DNA of 35,909 bases from Streptomyces fulvoviolaceus (lineage in GTDB: Bacteria; Actinomycetota; Actinomycetes; Streptomycetales; Streptomycetaceae). Under the pieces are notes generated by a model. The model did no database searches and had not been told where the DNA came from. It saw only the letters and a program-made list of their open reading frames with translations. The DNA lies in assembly GCF_000718165.1 (NCBI RefSeq), contig NZ_JOEY01000072.1, positions 1 to 35,909 on the forward strand, read 5' to 3'. Positions 14,956 through 25,757 of this stretch are shown here, piece after piece (within the stretch, counting starts at the first letter, position 1; every line of letters begins with the position of its first letter). The position numbers and the translations under genes were made by a program.

Positions 14956-17085
14956 ATGGCTACCACTTCACTTGACCTGGCCAAGGTCCGCAACATCGGG
15001 ATCATGGCCCACATCGACGCGGGTAAGACGACCACCACCGAGCGGATCCTCTTCTACACCGGCGTCAGCTACAAGATCGGTGAGGTCCACGACGGCGCTG
15101 CCACCATGGACTGGATGGAGCAGGAGCAGGAGCGTGGCATCACGATCACCTCTGCTGCCACCACCTGTCACTGGCCGCTTGAGGACAACGACTACACGAT
15201 CAACATCATCGACACCCCGGGTCACGTGGACTTCACGGTCGAGGTGGAGCGTTCGCTCCGCGTCCTCGACGGTGCCGTCACCGTGTTCGACGGTGTCGCG
15301 GGTGTCGAGCCGCAGTCCGAGACGGTGTGGCGTCAGGCCGACCGTTACGGCGTGCCGCGCATCTGCTTCGTCAACAAGCTCGACCGGACCGGCGCGGAGT
15401 TCCACCGCTGCGTCGACATGATCAAGGACCGCCTCGGTGCGGTACCGCTGATCATGCAGCTTCCGATCGGTGCCGAGATGGACTTCAAGGGCGTTGTGGA
15501 CCTGGTCCGCATGAAGGCGCTCGTGTGGTCCGCCGAGGCCGCCAAGGGCGAGATGTACGACGTCGTCGACATCCCGGCCACGCACGCCGAGGCTGCCGAG
15601 GAGTACCGCGGCAAGCTCGTCGAGGCCGTCGCGGAGAACGACGACGAGATCATGGAGCTGTTCCTGGAGGGCCAGGAGCCCACCGAGGAGCAGCTGTACG
15701 CCGCGATCCGTCGTGTCACCATCGCGTCCGGCAAGTCCGACGGCGTCACGGTCACCCCGGTGTTCTGTGGTACCGCGTTCAAGAACAAGGGCGTTCAGCC
15801 CCTGCTCGACGCGGTCGTGCGCTACCTGCCGACCCCGCTTGACGTCGAGGCCATCGAGGGCCACGACGTGAAGGACCCCGAGGTCGTGATCAAGCGCAAG
15901 CCGTCCGTGGACGAGCCGCTGTCCGCCCTCGCGTTCAAGATCATGAGCGACCCGCACCTGGGCAAGCTCACCTTCGTCCGGGTGTACTCGGGCCGCCTGG
16001 AGACCGGCACCGCCGTGCTGAACTCCGTCAAGGGCAAGAAGGAGCGCATCGGCAAGATCTACCGCATGCACGCGAACAAGCGTGAGGAGATCGAGGCGGT
16101 GGGCGCCGGCGACATCGTCGCCGTGATGGGCCTGAAGCAGACCACCACCGGTGAGACGCTTTCGGACGACAAGAACCCGGTCATCCTGGAGTCCATGGAC
16201 TTCCCGGCGCCGGTCATTCAGGTCGCCATCGAGCCCAAGTCCAAGGGTGACCAGGAGAAGCTGGGTGTCGCCATCCAGCGTCTCGCGGAGGAGGACCCCT
16301 CCTTCCACGTTCACTCGGACGAGGAGACGGGCCAGACCATCCTCGGCGGTATGGGCGAGCTGCACCTCGAGGTGCTGGTCGACCGTATGAAGCGCGAGTT
16401 CAGGGTCGAGGCCAACGTCGGCAAGCCGCAGGTCGCGTACCGTGAGACGATCCGTAAGGCCGTCGAGCGCGTGGACTACACCCACAAGAAGCAGACCGGT
16501 GGTACCGGTCAGTTCGCCAAGGTGCAGATCGCGATCGAGCCCATCACCGAGGCCGACGGTCCGGCGTACGAGTTCGTGAACAAGGTCACCGGTGGCCGTA
16601 TCCCGCGGGAGTACATCCCGTCGGTGGACGCCGGTGCGCAGGAGGCCATGCAGTTCGGCATCCTCGCCGGGTACGAGATGACGGGCGTCCGCGTCACGCT
16701 TCTCGACGGTGCCTACCACGAGGTCGACTCCTCCGAACTCGCGTTCAAGATCGCCGGCTCGCAGGCCTTCAAGGAGGCCGCGCGCAAGGCCAGCCCTGTG
16801 CTGCTCGAGCCGATGATGGCCGTCGAGGTCACCACGCCCGAGGACTACATGGGTGAGGTCATCGGCGACATCAACTCCCGCCGTGGTCAGATTCAGGCCA
16901 TGGAGGAGCGTGCCGGTGCCCGCGTCGTGAAGGGCCTCGTGCCCCTCTCGGAGATGTTCGGCTACGTCGGCGACCTCCGCAGCAAGACCTCGGGTCGCGC
17001 AAGCTACTCGATGCAGTTCGACTCCTACGCCGAGGTTCCCCGGAACGTCGCCGAGGAGATCATCGCGAAGGCCAAGGGCGAGTAA
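14956..17085 (+). CDS. fusA: Elongation factor G
   Basis: The 709-residue translocase GTPase, full length. GTP-binding motifs: AHIDAGKT (18-25), DTPGH (86-90) and NKLD (140-143). The switch region [14 protein letters not shown] is intact. Domain II ([13 protein letters not shown]), domain III ([14 protein letters not shown]), domain IV ([20 protein letters not shown]) and domain V ([24 protein letters not shown]) follow in order. It moves tRNAs and mRNA through the ribosome and, with ribosome recycling factor, splits post-termination ribosomes. The ribosome binding site before ATG 14956 is weak, suggesting coupling to upstream translation. Confidence 0.99.
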   Translation: MATTSLDLAKVRNIGIMAHIDAGKTTTTERILFYTGVSYKIGEVHDGAATMDWMEQEQERGITITSAATTCHWPLEDNDYTINIIDTPGHVDFTVEVERSLRVLDGAVTVFDGVAGVEPQSETVWRQADRYGVPRICFVNKLDRTGAEFHRCVDMIKDRLGAVPLIMQLPIGAEMDFKGVVDLVRMKALVWSAEAAKGEMYDVVDIPATHAEAAEEYRGKLVEAVAENDDEIMELFLEGQEPTEEQLYAAIRRVTIASGKSDGVTVTPVFCGTAFKNKGVQPLLDAVVRYLPTPLDVEAIEGHDVKDPEVVIKRKPSVDEPLSALAFKIMSDPHLGKLTFVRVYSGRLETGTAVLNSVKGKKERIGKIYRMHANKREEIEAVGAGDIVAVMGLKQTTTGETLSDDKNPVILESMDFPAPVIQVAIEPKSKGDQEKLGVAIQRLAEEDPSFHVHSDEETGQTILGGMGELHLEVLVDRMKREFRVEANVGKPQVAYRETIRKAVERVDYTHKKQTGGTGQFAKVQIAIEPITEADGPAYEFVNKVTGGRIPREYIPSVDAGAQEAMQFGILAGYEMTGVRVTLLDGAYHEVDSSELAFKIAGSQAFKEAARKASPVLLEPMMAVEVTTPEDYMGEVIGDINSRRGQIQAMEERAGARVVKGLVPLSEMFGYVGDLRSKTSGRASYSMQFDSYAEVPRNVAEEIIAKAKGE

Positions 17086-17100
17086 CACACCCCGTTCACA

Positions 17101-17160
17101 CGCTTTAGGCTTGACACCGACCGCCGGGATTCACCCGGAAACGGAAATCCCGGCGGGCGG
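17101..17160 (+). promoter_or_regulatory. fusA-tuf intergenic hairpin and possible tuf promoter elements
   Basis: A TTGACA (17111-17116) and, overlapping it, a TAGGCT (17106-17111) could be parts of a separate tuf promoter, but neither has a convincing partner. Next comes an 11-bp perfect stem (17121-17131/17146-17156). Its loop holds a CCG-GAAA-CGG mini-hairpin (17135-17144), a GNRA-type cap. There is no U-tract. The structure may tune tuf expression relative to fusA. Confidence 0.45.
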
Positions 17161-17228
17161 CATCCCAGCAAAGATCACCCTGGCGCCGATGAGCAAGGCG
17201 TACCAGAACCACTCCACAGGAGGACCCA

Positions 17229-18422
<1,194 letters not shown>

Positions 18423-18466
18423 CCTTGAGCCTGACCTGGTAGCTCCAGCATGAGCTGAGCTCCATG

Positions 18467-18502
18467 AAGGGGCCCGCACGACTTCGGTCGTGCGGGCCCT
18501 TT
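18467..18502 (+). terminator. Intrinsic terminator of the str operon
   Basis: A perfect 13-bp GC-rich stem (18470-18482/18487-18499) is capped by a TTCG tetraloop and extended by A-T and G-T pairs into TTTCG. It begins 45 bases after the tuf stop. UUCG caps are among the most stable known, so this is a confident terminator despite the short U-tract. Confidence 0.9.
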
Positions 18503-18669
18503 CGCGTCGTCATGGGGCCATTCGGTGAACGTCCCCTGGAGAGAAGGTGGTTGGGCGATTCCGCCAGAGCGTCGATTCGGTCCCTGAGGGCCGGTTTGCC
18601 GCCAACCACCAGTAACTGTGCGGTCGCGCACGGTCGTTCGGGGTTACACAGGAAGGCCGGGGCGTCTCT

Positions 18670-18906
18670 GTGCGGCGGAAGGACTGGCCGGTGGTACTGA
18701 CGATCAACGTGGCGGTTCTGCTGGCTGTCGTCATCTGGGTGCGACTGCGTCGCCGTACCCAGGCCCGGAGCCGGTCCGACGAGCGACTGACCGTGGCCAT
18801 CGTGCTGGTCTTCGGGGTGCTGATCGCCCCGACCGCCTTCGGCCGCGGAATCCTGGACGTCGTGGGCCAGGTCGCGCAGGGGGTGACGGAGTCGGGGAGC
18901 CCGTGA
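18670..18906 (+). CDS. Small two-helix membrane protein
   Basis: GTG 18670 gives 78 residues; GTG 18691 gives 71 and has the better ribosome binding site (GGAAGG 18677-18682, eight bases upstream), so the true start may be the later one. Two hydrophobic helices (about 8-24 and 42-58 in the longer form) flank a strongly basic cytoplasmic loop, RLRRRTQARSRSDER. I do not recognise the family. Codon use is Streptomyces-like. It stands alone between the tuf terminator and the acyltransferase gene. A function cannot be assigned. Confidence 0.6.
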   Translation: MRRKDWPVVLTINVAVLLAVVIWVRLRRRTQARSRSDERLTVAIVLVFGVLIAPTAFGRGILDVVGQVAQGVTESGSP

Positions 18907-19090
18907 GATCCGTCAGGTGAAGTCCCGGCGAACAGTGTGCGGCGCATCGGCGAGGCTTCGGGCAACTCGGCGGCGCCACGGTGCGGAATGTTCTTGTCTG
19001 TTCGCTGTGGGGTGGTTGTGGCCGCCGTAACGTGAGTCGTCCGGCGGCCGTCGAGCCGGCGTTCACCGGTGAGGATGGGCTGGGTTTCTG

Positions 19091-20296
19091 ATGCGTGGCG
19101 CGCAGAGCGGATCGTCGGCACCTACGCGGGTCGTGGGCGGGCTCCAGCAGCCGCTCCCGCCGCTCGTCGACCCGCCGACGCAGCGGCTGCGCCTGGGCAG
19201 ACACGCGGCCGCTCCCGCCGTACGGGCGCGCCCGCGGCTGTACGCCATCGACGGGATCAGGCTCGTCGCCGCGCTCATGGTGGCCGTGCACCACTACGCC
19301 GGCACGAACCGCGTGAACCAGCCGGGCAACGCGATCTGGGGCCGGCCGGTGTCGGACATCATGCCGACGGTGTTCCACTTCGCGACCTACGGCTGGATCG
19401 GCGTCGAGATCTTCTTCGTGATCAGCGGCTTCGTGATCTGCATGTCGTGCTGGGGGCGTACGCCGAGGCAGTTCTTCGTCTCGCGCGTGATCCGGCTGTA
19501 TCCCGCGTACTGGTGCGCCATCGTCCTCACCACGGGTGTGCTGGTGGCCCTGCCCGGCGTCTGGGAACGGCAGCCGCTGCGTGAGGTCCTGCTCAACTTC
19601 ACGATGCTGCAGGCCGGTTCGGGCGTCGCGAACGTCGACGGCGTGTACTGGACGCTCTGGTCCGAGCTCCGCTTCTACCTGCTCTTCCTGGTCGTCGTCG
19701 CGACCGGGCTGACGTACCGCAAGGTCGTCGTCTTCTGCTGTGTGTGGGGCGCGGTGGCGATGCTCGCGCCGGTCGCCGGCTTCCCGCTGCTGGAGCTGGT
19801 GGCCAATCCGCAGGGCGCCTGGTACTTCATCGCGGGGCTGACGCTGTACCTCATGCACCGCTTCGGCCAGGACCTGCTGCTGTGGGGCATCCTCGGAATG
19901 GCCTGGCTGATGGGCCAGCTGGAGCTGGGACACCGGATCGACGAGGTCGAGCACGTGTCCGGGTGGCGGGGGAGCGTGGTGATCTTCACCGTGTTCCTGC
20001 TGGTCATGGTGGCGATCGCGCTCGGCGCGACGGACCGCATCCGCTGGAAGTGGCTGGTCACGGCAGGCGCGCTGACGTATCCGCTCTACCTGACGCACTA
20101 CGTGGCCGGTACGACGCTGATCAACCGGTTCCGCGACACGATGGACGCGCGGCTGCTGGTCGCGCTGGTGATCGCCGGGTTCCTGGCGCTGAGCTGGCTG
20201 GTGCACCGATTTGTGGAGCGGCCGGTGGCCGGGGTCCTGAAGAGGGGGCTGGACACGTCGTTCGCCCGGCTGCGGAACGCGGGGCAGGGCCGCTGA
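19091..20296 (+). CDS. Acyltransferase-3 family membrane O-acyltransferase
   Basis: A 401-residue protein starting at ATG 19091. Residues 1-48 form a polar Pro/Arg-rich cytoplasmic leader. Then come about ten transmembrane helices in the OafA/YrhL pattern: DGIRLVAALMVAVHHY (54-69), with R57 and H68 as the family's R-X10-H active-site pair, FFVISGFVI (108-116), the RVIRLYP motif (132-138), and WTLWSELRFYLL after a non-cytoplasmic loop. Members transfer acetyl or other acyl groups from the cytoplasm onto extracellular sugars or lipids. The substrate is unknown; the glycan made by the operon at 1132-11679 is one candidate. No good ribosome binding site is visible, and the gap before it (18907-19090) shows nothing definite. 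Confidence 0.85.
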   Translation: MRGAQSGSSAPTRVVGGLQQPLPPLVDPPTQRLRLGRHAAAPAVRARPRLYAIDGIRLVAALMVAVHHYAGTNRVNQPGNAIWGRPVSDIMPTVFHFATYGWIGVEIFFVISGFVICMSCWGRTPRQFFVSRVIRLYPAYWCAIVLTTGVLVALPGVWERQPLREVLLNFTMLQAGSGVANVDGVYWTLWSELRFYLLFLVVVATGLTYRKVVVFCCVWGAVAMLAPVAGFPLLELVANPQGAWYFIAGLTLYLMHRFGQDLLLWGILGMAWLMGQLELGHRIDEVEHVSGWRGSVVIFTVFLLVMVAIALGATDRIRWKWLVTAGALTYPLYLTHYVAGTTLINRFRDTMDARLLVALVIAGFLALSWLVHRFVERPVAGVLKRGLDTSFARLRNAGQGR

Positions 20297-20478
20297 CGTA
20301 CGTCCCGGACGTACGGCTGGGTCTTCGGTCAAGTCGCCGTGCTGACGGTCGAGTTCACCGCCATCGCGGCGGCCGCCCTAGGACCGGACCGGATCGGCAC
20401 ACGGGCGGTCGGGAGGCTGCGGCCGGCCGAGGCGGGGATCTGAGAGGCGACATTCGGGTCCACCGGGGTGGCTGCGGT

Positions 20479-20506
20479 TTGACCTGCGTCACTCCCGGGG
20501 TATTCT
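20479..20506 (+). promoter_or_regulatory. Promoter of the S10 operon (rpsJ)
   Basis: TTGACC (20479-20484) and TATTCT (20501-20506) with a 16-bp spacer form a clear housekeeping promoter. Transcription should start near 20513, giving a leader of about 370 nt. The stretch 20297-20478 before it shows no gene. Confidence 0.75.
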
Positions 20507-20512
20507 CTCCGG

Positions 20513-20886
20513 CTCGATTGGCCAGCCCCCTGCCCCATATGGCAGACTGTCGGAGTTGCTCGGTCGAGTGTTGATGCTGCGCGCCTCCCGCCGGGAGGAC
20601 CGGAAGCGAGTCCCACAGTACTCGTCGTTCCAACTGCCGTAAGGCAGCGCTGGGACGGACGTACGGGAATCTTTCGGGAAGTGTTAGTGCGGCACCGGCC
20701 AGGCGCCCGGTGGGCCTCCGGCCCCCGACTTGCGGTTCCGGAAGGGCCGTGTTCCCAGGCAAGGGATGTCTCATGTGGGACATCTGTGTCAGCGAGAGCA
20801 CGACACGCCCGACCGCGTGGGTCGGAGGACGGACCAAGGAACTCCGGGTTCCAGAGCGTAAGAAGAGACAGGACTACTGAGTAGCC
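20513..20886 (+). promoter_or_regulatory. Long structured S10-operon leader RNA
   Basis: Elements in order: CCTCCC-GCC-GGGAGG (20584-20598); an outer stem GTCCCA/TGGGAC (20610-20615/20651-20656) enclosing CTGCC-GTAA-GGCAG (20634-20647); CACCGG/CCGGTG (20693-20698/20707-20712); GATGTC/GACATC (20765-20770/20779-20784); and the 27-nt block 20801-20827 with CCGACC-GCGTG-GGTCGG, shared with the rpsL leader. The GTAA hairpin with its CCAACT lead-in recurs before rplN. In enteric bacteria the S10 leader binds L4, but this one has no evident sequence resemblance. The ligand is unknown. Confidence 0.65.
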
Positions 20887-21195
20887 ATGGCGGGACAGAA
20901 GATCCGCATCCGGCTCAAGGCCTACGACCACGAGGTCATCGACAGCTCGGCGAAGAAGATCGTCGAGACGGTGACCCGCACTGGTGCGTCGGTCGCGGGC
21001 CCGGTGCCGCTGCCCACTGAGAAGAACGTGTACTGCGTCATCAAGTCGCCGCACAAGTACAAGGACTCGCGCGAGCACTTCGAGATGCGCACGCACAAGC
21101 GCCTGATCGACATTCTCGACCCGACCCCCAAGACCGTTGACTCTCTGATGCGACTCGACCTCCCGGCCGGTGTCGACATCGAGATCAAGCTCTGA
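20887..21195 (+). CDS. rpsJ: Ribosomal protein S10
   Basis: A 102-residue 30S head protein that also partners NusB/NusG in antitermination. It has the conserved [14 protein letters not shown] start and the [21 protein letters not shown] loop, full length. ATG 20887 has only a weak ribosome binding site (GAGTAG), so the structured leader may strongly influence initiation. First gene of a tightly packed eleven-gene set through rpsQ. Confidence 0.98.
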   Translation: MAGQKIRIRLKAYDHEVIDSSAKKIVETVTRTGASVAGPVPLPTEKNVYCVIKSPHKYKDSREHFEMRTHKRLIDILDPTPKTVDSLMRLDLPAGVDIEIKL

Positions 21196-21212
21196 AGGCC
21201 GGTGATCTGAGA

Positions 21213-21857
21213 ATGGCTAAGCAGATCAAGGGCATCCTGGGCGAGAAGCTCGGCATGACGCAGGTGTGGGACGAGAACAACCGTGTTGTTCCGGTCACCG
21301 TCGTCAAGGCCGGCCCGAACGTCGTCACCCAGGTCCGTACGAACGACAGCGACGGCTACGAGTCGGTCCAGATCGCCTTCGGCGAGATCGACCCGCGCAA
21401 GGTGAACAAGCCCCTCAAGGGCCACTTCGCCAAGGCCGACGTCACGCCCCGCCGCCACCTCGTCGAGATCCGCACCGCGGACGCCTCCGAGTACACGCTG
21501 GGCCAGGAGATCTCCGCGGAGGTCTTCGAGGCCGGCGTCAAGGTGGACGTGACCGGCAAGAGCAAGGGCAAGGGCTTCGCCGGTGTCATGAAGCGTCACA
21601 ACTTCAAGGGCCTCGGCGCCGGACACGGCACCCAGCGCAAGCACCGCTCCCCCGGCTCCATCGGTGGCTGCGCCACCCCGGGCCGCGTGTTCAAGGGCCT
21701 CCGCATGGCGGGTCGCATGGGCAACGAGCGGGTCACCACCCAGAACCTGACCGTTCACGCCGTTGACGCGGAGAAGGGCCTGCTCCTCATCAAGGGCGCG
21801 GTTCCTGGTCCGAACGGCGGCCTCGTCCTGGTCCGCACCGCGGCCAAGGGGGCCTGA
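21213..21857 (+). CDS. rplC: Ribosomal protein L3
   Basis: A 214-residue early-assembly 50S protein. It has the typical [17 protein letters not shown] start and the long central loop [26 protein letters not shown], which reaches toward the peptidyl transferase centre. The Gln in GTQRKH is the position that PrmB methylates in other bacteria. Seventeen-base gap after rpsJ. Confidence 0.98.
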   Translation: MAKQIKGILGEKLGMTQVWDENNRVVPVTVVKAGPNVVTQVRTNDSDGYESVQIAFGEIDPRKVNKPLKGHFAKADVTPRRHLVEIRTADASEYTLGQEISAEVFEAGVKVDVTGKSKGKGFAGVMKRHNFKGLGAGHGTQRKHRSPGSIGGCATPGRVFKGLRMAGRMGNERVTTQNLTVHAVDAEKGLLLIKGAVPGPNGGLVLVRTAAKGA

Positions 21858-21862
21858 GGACT

Positions 21863-22519
21863 ATGAGCACCATTGACATTCTGTCGCCTTCCGGCGACAC
21901 CGCCGGGACCGTTGAGCTCCCGGCCGAGATCTTCGACGTCGAGAAGATCAGCATCCCGCTGATCCACCAGGTCGTCGTCGCGCAGCTGGCCGCCGCCCGT
22001 CAGGGCACGCACAAGGTCAAGCGTCGTGGCGAGGTCCGTGGTGGCGGCAAGAAGCCCTACCGCCAGAAGGGCACCGGCCGCGCCCGTCAGGGTTCGACCC
22101 GTGCGCCGCAGTTCGCCGGCGGTGGCGTCGTCCACGGCCCCACGCCGCGTGACTACTCGCAGCGGACCCCGAAGAAGATGAAGGCTGCCGCTCTGCGTCA
22201 CGCCCTCACCGACCGGGCCCGCCACAACCGCATCCACGTCGTCTCCGGCGTCATCGAGGGCGAGAGCCCGTCGACGAAGGCCGCGAAGACGCTCTTCGGC
22301 AAGATCAGCGAGCGCAAGAACCTGCTGCTCGTCATCGACCGTGCCGACGAGGCCGCGTGGCTGTCCGCCCGCAACCTGCCCCAGGTCCACATCCTGGAGC
22401 CGGGCCAGCTGAACACGTACGACGTTCTCGTCTCGGACGACGTGGTCTTCACCCAGGCCGCTTTCGAGTCCTTCGTGTCTGGCCCCCAGGCCGCTGACAC
22501 CGAAGGGAGCGAAGCCTGA
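21863..22519 (+). CDS. rplD: Ribosomal protein L4
   Basis: A 218-residue 50S protein lining the exit tunnel. The extended loop with [33 protein letters not shown] is the tunnel constriction segment. In enteric bacteria L4 also represses the S10 operon through its leader; that role is unproven here. Five-base gap after rplC; its TGA overlaps the rplW ATG. Confidence 0.98.
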   Translation: MSTIDILSPSGDTAGTVELPAEIFDVEKISIPLIHQVVVAQLAAARQGTHKVKRRGEVRGGGKKPYRQKGTGRARQGSTRAPQFAGGGVVHGPTPRDYSQRTPKKMKAAALRHALTDRARHNRIHVVSGVIEGESPSTKAAKTLFGKISERKNLLLVIDRADEAAWLSARNLPQVHILEPGQLNTYDVLVSDDVVFTQAAFESFVSGPQAADTEGSEA

Positions 22520-22938
22520 TGGCTACGCGTCACCCGAGCATCGCCTCGAAGGCCGCCAAGGCCGCCAAGGCCGCGCGCGTCGCCAAGGCGCGTCGCCACG
22601 AGGCCGAGGGCAAGAACACCGTCGTCACGCCGGCCAGCAAGGCGTTCACGGACCCCCGTGACATCCTGCTGAAGCCGGTCGTGTCCGAGAAGAGCTACGC
22701 GCTTCTCGACGCGGGCAAGTACACGTTCGTCGTGGCCCCCGGCGCCAACAAGACCCAGATCAAGCAGGCCGTCCAGGCGGTCTTCTCGGTCAAGGTCACC
22801 GGCGTCAACACGATCAACCGCCAGGGCAAGCGCAAGCGGACGAAGACGGGCTTCGGCAAGCGTGCCGACAGCAAGCGCGCGATCGTGACCCTTGCCGAGG
22901 GCGACCGTATCGACATCTTCGGCGGTCCGACCGCGTAA
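22519..22938 (+). CDS. rplW: Ribosomal protein L23
   Basis: A 139-residue protein, longer than the usual 95-100 residues because of a Lys/Ala-rich N-terminal extension (about residues 1-45, with [15 protein letters not shown]) typical of streptomycetes. The core begins near [20 protein letters not shown], followed by the loop [20 protein letters not shown]. It sits at the tunnel exit as a docking site for nascent-chain factors. ATG 22519 overlaps the rplD stop. The in-frame GTG codons near 22621-22624 would remove the extension and cannot be excluded as alternative starts. Confidence 0.95.
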   Translation: MATRHPSIASKAAKAAKAARVAKARRHEAEGKNTVVTPASKAFTDPRDILLKPVVSEKSYALLDAGKYTFVVAPGANKTQIKQAVQAVFSVKVTGVNTINRQGKRKRTKTGFGKRADSKRAIVTLAEGDRIDIFGGPTA

Positions 22939-22948
22939 GCGGGTCGGA

Positions 22949-22966
22949 TCGTCCGATATCGGACGA
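22949..22966. repeat. 18-bp perfect palindrome between rplW and rplB
   Basis: TCGTCCGATATCGGACGA reads the same on both strands. It fills the middle of the 38-base gap and touches the GAGGA ribosome binding site of rplB. As RNA it would form a 7-bp stem with a four-base loop. See findings. Confidence 0.85.
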
Positions 22967-22976
22967 GGACTGAGAA

Positions 22977-23813
22977 ATGGGAATCCGCAAGTACAAGCCG
23001 ACTACGCCGGGCCGTCGTGGCTCCAGCGTCGCCGACTTCGTCGAGGTCACGCGGTCCACGCCGGAGAAGTCGCTGGTCCGCCCGCTGCACAGCAAGGGCG
23101 GCCGTAACAACGCCGGTCGTGTGACCGTTCGCCACCAGGGTGGCGGACACAAGCGCGCCTACCGAGTGATCGACTTCCGTCGTCACGACAAGGACGGCGT
23201 GCCGGCGAAGGTCGCGCACATCGAGTACGACCCCAACCGCACCGCGCGCATCGCGCTGCTGCACTACGCGGACGGCGAGAAGCGCTACATCCTCGCCCCG
23301 CGCAACCTGCAGCAGGGTGACCGCGTCGAGAACGGTCCCGGGGCCGACATCAAGCCGGGCAACAACCTGGCGCTCCGCAACATCCCGGTCGGTACCACGA
23401 TCCACGCGATCGAGATCCGTCCCGGTGGCGGCGCCAAGTTCGCCCGCTCCGCCGGTGCCTCGGTGCAGCTGCTGGCGAAGGAGGGCACGATGGCCCACCT
23501 TCGTATGCCCTCCGGTGAGATCCGCCTGGTCGACCAGCGCTGCCGCGCCACGGTCGGCGAGGTCGGCAACGCCGAGCAGAGCAACATCAACTGGGGCAAG
23601 GCCGGCCGCAAGCGCTGGCTGGGCGTCCGCCCGACCGTCCGCGGTGTGGCGATGAACCCGGTTGACCACCCGCACGGTGGTGGTGAGGGCAAGACCTCCG
23701 GTGGTCGCCACCCGGTCTCGCCGTGGGGTCAGAAGGAGGGTCGTACTCGTTCGCCGAAGAAGGCTTCGAACAAGTACATCGTCCGCCGCCGCAAGACGAA
23801 CAAGAAGCGCTAG
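22977..23813 (+). CDS. rplB: Ribosomal protein L2
   Basis: A 278-residue 50S protein needed for subunit association and peptidyl transferase activity. [14 protein letters not shown] is the family start. [21 protein letters not shown] and the C-terminal [17 protein letters not shown] with its essential His are intact, as is the basic tail [21 protein letters not shown] 22977. Confidence 0.99.
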   Translation: MGIRKYKPTTPGRRGSSVADFVEVTRSTPEKSLVRPLHSKGGRNNAGRVTVRHQGGGHKRAYRVIDFRRHDKDGVPAKVAHIEYDPNRTARIALLHYADGEKRYILAPRNLQQGDRVENGPGADIKPGNNLALRNIPVGTTIHAIEIRPGGGAKFARSAGASVQLLAKEGTMAHLRMPSGEIRLVDQRCRATVGEVGNAEQSNINWGKAGRKRWLGVRPTVRGVAMNPVDHPHGGGEGKTSGGRHPVSPWGQKEGRTRSPKKASNKYIVRRRKTNKKR

Positions 23814-23825
23814 GAGCGGGTTTAG

Positions 23826-24107
23826 ATGCCGCGCAGTCTCAAGAAGGGGCCCTTCGTCGACGACCACCTCATCAAGAAGGTGGACGTCCAGAACGAAGCG
23901 GGTTCCAAGAACGTCATCAAGACCTGGTCCCGTCGCTCGATGATCGTCCCGGCCATGCTGGGCCACACGATCGCGGTGCACAACGGCAAGACCCACATTC
24001 CGGTGTTTGTCACCGAGTCGATGGTCGGCCACAAGCTCGGCGAGTTCTCGCCGACGCGCACCTTCCGGGGTCACGTCAAGGACGACCGGAAGTCGAAGCG
24101 CCGCTAA
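23826..24107 (+). CDS. rpsS: Ribosomal protein S19
   Basis: A 93-residue 30S head protein near the A site, of standard length. [41 protein letters not shown] and GEFSPTRTF are the family signatures. ATG 23826 lies 12 bases after rplB, with GGAGCGGG as ribosome binding site. Confidence 0.98.
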   Translation: MPRSLKKGPFVDDHLIKKVDVQNEAGSKNVIKTWSRRSMIVPAMLGHTIAVHNGKTHIPVFVTESMVGHKLGEFSPTRTFRGHVKDDRKSKRR

Positions 24108-24148
24108 CGCGGGGTGGAATGACCATGACAGACACTGGAAGGACAACC

Positions 24149-24496
24149 ATGGAAGCCAGGGCCCAGGCGCGGTACATCCGCGTCACGCCCATGAAGGCCC
24201 GCCGAGTGGTGGACCTTATCCGTGGCATGGACGCCACGGAGGCTCAGGCGGTCCTGCGTTTCGCCCCGCAGGCCGCGAGCGTGCCGGTCGGCAAGGTGCT
24301 GGACAGCGCCATTGCCAACGCCGCACACAACTACGACCACACCGACGCCGACAGCCTCGTCATCTCCGAGGCGTACGTCGACGAGGGTCCGACCCTGAAG
24401 CGGTTCCGTCCGCGTGCTCAGGGCCGCGCCTACCGGATCCGCAAGCGGACCAGCCACATCACCGTGGTCGTCAGCAGCAAGGAAGGAACCCGGTAA
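24149..24496 (+). CDS. rplV: Ribosomal protein L22
   Basis: A 115-residue 50S protein with a beta-hairpin in the exit tunnel ([20 protein letters not shown]). I chose ATG 24149 because GGAAGGA lies five bases upstream and [21 protein letters not shown] is the conserved start. ATG 24119, ten codons earlier, would give 125 residues and is used in some annotations. The stop TAA shares one base with the rpsC ATG. Confidence 0.95.
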   Translation: MEARAQARYIRVTPMKARRVVDLIRGMDATEAQAVLRFAPQAASVPVGKVLDSAIANAAHNYDHTDADSLVISEAYVDEGPTLKRFRPRAQGRAYRIRKRTSHITVVVSSKEGTR

Positions 24497-25332
24497 TGGG
24501 CCAGAAGGTAAACCCGCACGGGTTCCGGCTCGGCATCACCACGGACTTCAAGTCCCGGTGGTACGCCGACAAGCTGTACAAGGACTACGTCAAGGAAGAC
24601 GTCGCCATCCGTCGGATGATGACGTCCGGCATGGAGCGCGCCGGCATCTCGAAGGTGGAGATCGAGCGCACCCGTGACCGTGTGCGTGTGGACATCCACA
24701 CCGCTCGTCCGGGCATCGTCATCGGCCGCCGTGGCGCCGAGGCCGACCGCATCCGCGGTGACCTCGAGAAGCTCACGGGCAAGCAGGTCCAGCTGAACAT
24801 CCTCGAGGTCAAGAGCCCCGAGACCGACGCTCAGCTGGTTGCCCAGGCCGTCGCCGAGCAGCTCTCCTCCCGCGTCTCCTTCCGTCGCGCCATGCGTAAG
24901 AGCATGCAGGGCACGATGAAGGCCGGCGCCAAGGGCATCAAGATCCAGTGCGGTGGCCGCCTCGGTGGCGCCGAGATGTCCCGCTCGGAGTTCTACCGCG
25001 AGGGCCGTGTGCCCCTGCACACGCTCCGCGCGAACGTCGACTACGGCTTCTTCGAGGCCAAGACGACCTTCGGCCGCATCGGTGTGAAGGTCTGGATCTA
25101 CAAGGGCGACGTCAAGAACATCGCCGAGGTCCGCGCCGAGAACGCCGCAGCCCGCGCCGGCAACCGCCCGGCCCGTGGTGGCGGCGGCGCCGACCGCCCG
25201 GCCCGTGGTGGCCGTGGTGGCGAGCGTGGCGGTCGCGGTCGTAAGCCGCAGCAGGCTCCCGCTGCCGAGGCCCCCAAGGCCGAGGCTCCGGCGGCTGCCG
25301 CTCCGGCTGAGAGCACCGGAACGGAGGCCTGA
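24496..25332 (+). CDS. rpsC: Ribosomal protein S3
   Basis: A 278-residue protein of the 30S mRNA entry site. [13 protein letters not shown] opens the protein. The KH domain with [23 protein letters not shown] lies at about 75-95, and the conserved C-terminal domain ends near [10 protein letters not shown] (about 216). Residues 220-278 are an actinobacterial extension: RGG-like repeats ([23 protein letters not shown]), then Ala/Pro/Glu-rich. The arginine-glycine part could bind RNA. The gene overlaps rplV by one base. Confidence 0.98.
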   Translation: MGQKVNPHGFRLGITTDFKSRWYADKLYKDYVKEDVAIRRMMTSGMERAGISKVEIERTRDRVRVDIHTARPGIVIGRRGAEADRIRGDLEKLTGKQVQLNILEVKSPETDAQLVAQAVAEQLSSRVSFRRAMRKSMQGTMKAGAKGIKIQCGGRLGGAEMSRSEFYREGRVPLHTLRANVDYGFFEAKTTFGRIGVKVWIYKGDVKNIAEVRAENAAARAGNRPARGGGGADRPARGGRGGERGGRGRKPQQAPAAEAPKAEAPAAAAPAESTGTEA

Positions 25333-25337
25333 GGGAC

Positions 25338-25757
25338 ATGCTGATCCCCCGTAGGGTCAAGCACCGCAAGCAGCACCACCCGAAGCGCCGTGGTCAGGCC
25401 AAGGGTGGTACGACGGTCGCGTTCGGCGAGTACGGCATTCAGGCCCTCACGCCGGCGTACGTGACCAACCGCCAGATCGAGGCGGCTCGTATCGCGATGA
25501 CCCGCCACATCAAGCGTGGCGGCAAGGTCTGGATCAACATCTACCCGGACCGCCCGCTCACGAAGAAGCCTGCCGAGACCCGCATGGGTTCCGGTAAGGG
25601 TTCTCCGGAGTGGTGGATCGCGAACGTGCACCCGGGTCGGGTCATGTTCGAGCTGTCCTACCCCAACGAGAAGATCGCCCGTGAGGCCCTCACTCGCGCA
25701 GCCCACAAGCTGCCGATGAAGTGCCGGATCGTCAAGCGCGAGGCAGGTGAAGCGTGA
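25338..25757 (+). CDS. rplP: Ribosomal protein L16
   Basis: A 139-residue 50S protein by the A site. [19 protein letters not shown] is the family start; [26 protein letters not shown] is the conserved loop reaching the tRNA. Standard length. Its TGA overlaps the GTG/ATG region at the start of rpmC. Confidence 0.98.
   Translation: MLIPRRVKHRKQHHPKRRGQAKGGTTVAFGEYGIQALTPAYVTNRQIEAARIAMTRHIKRGGKVWINIYPDRPLTKKPAETRMGSGKGSPEWWIANVHPGRVMFELSYPNEKIAREALTRAAHKLPMKCRIVKREAGEA

Noticed and set aside
14968..17088. A 706-codon open frame on the minus strand opposite fusA
   Set aside because: High-GC codon bias leaves long antisense frames; the translation has no recognisable domain and EF-G on the plus strand is certain. 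The same holds for the frames opposite tuf and the ribosomal genes.
18423..18669. tRNA or other stable RNA gene after tuf
   Set aside because: Apart from the terminator hairpin no cloverleaf or conserved RNA sequence could be traced.
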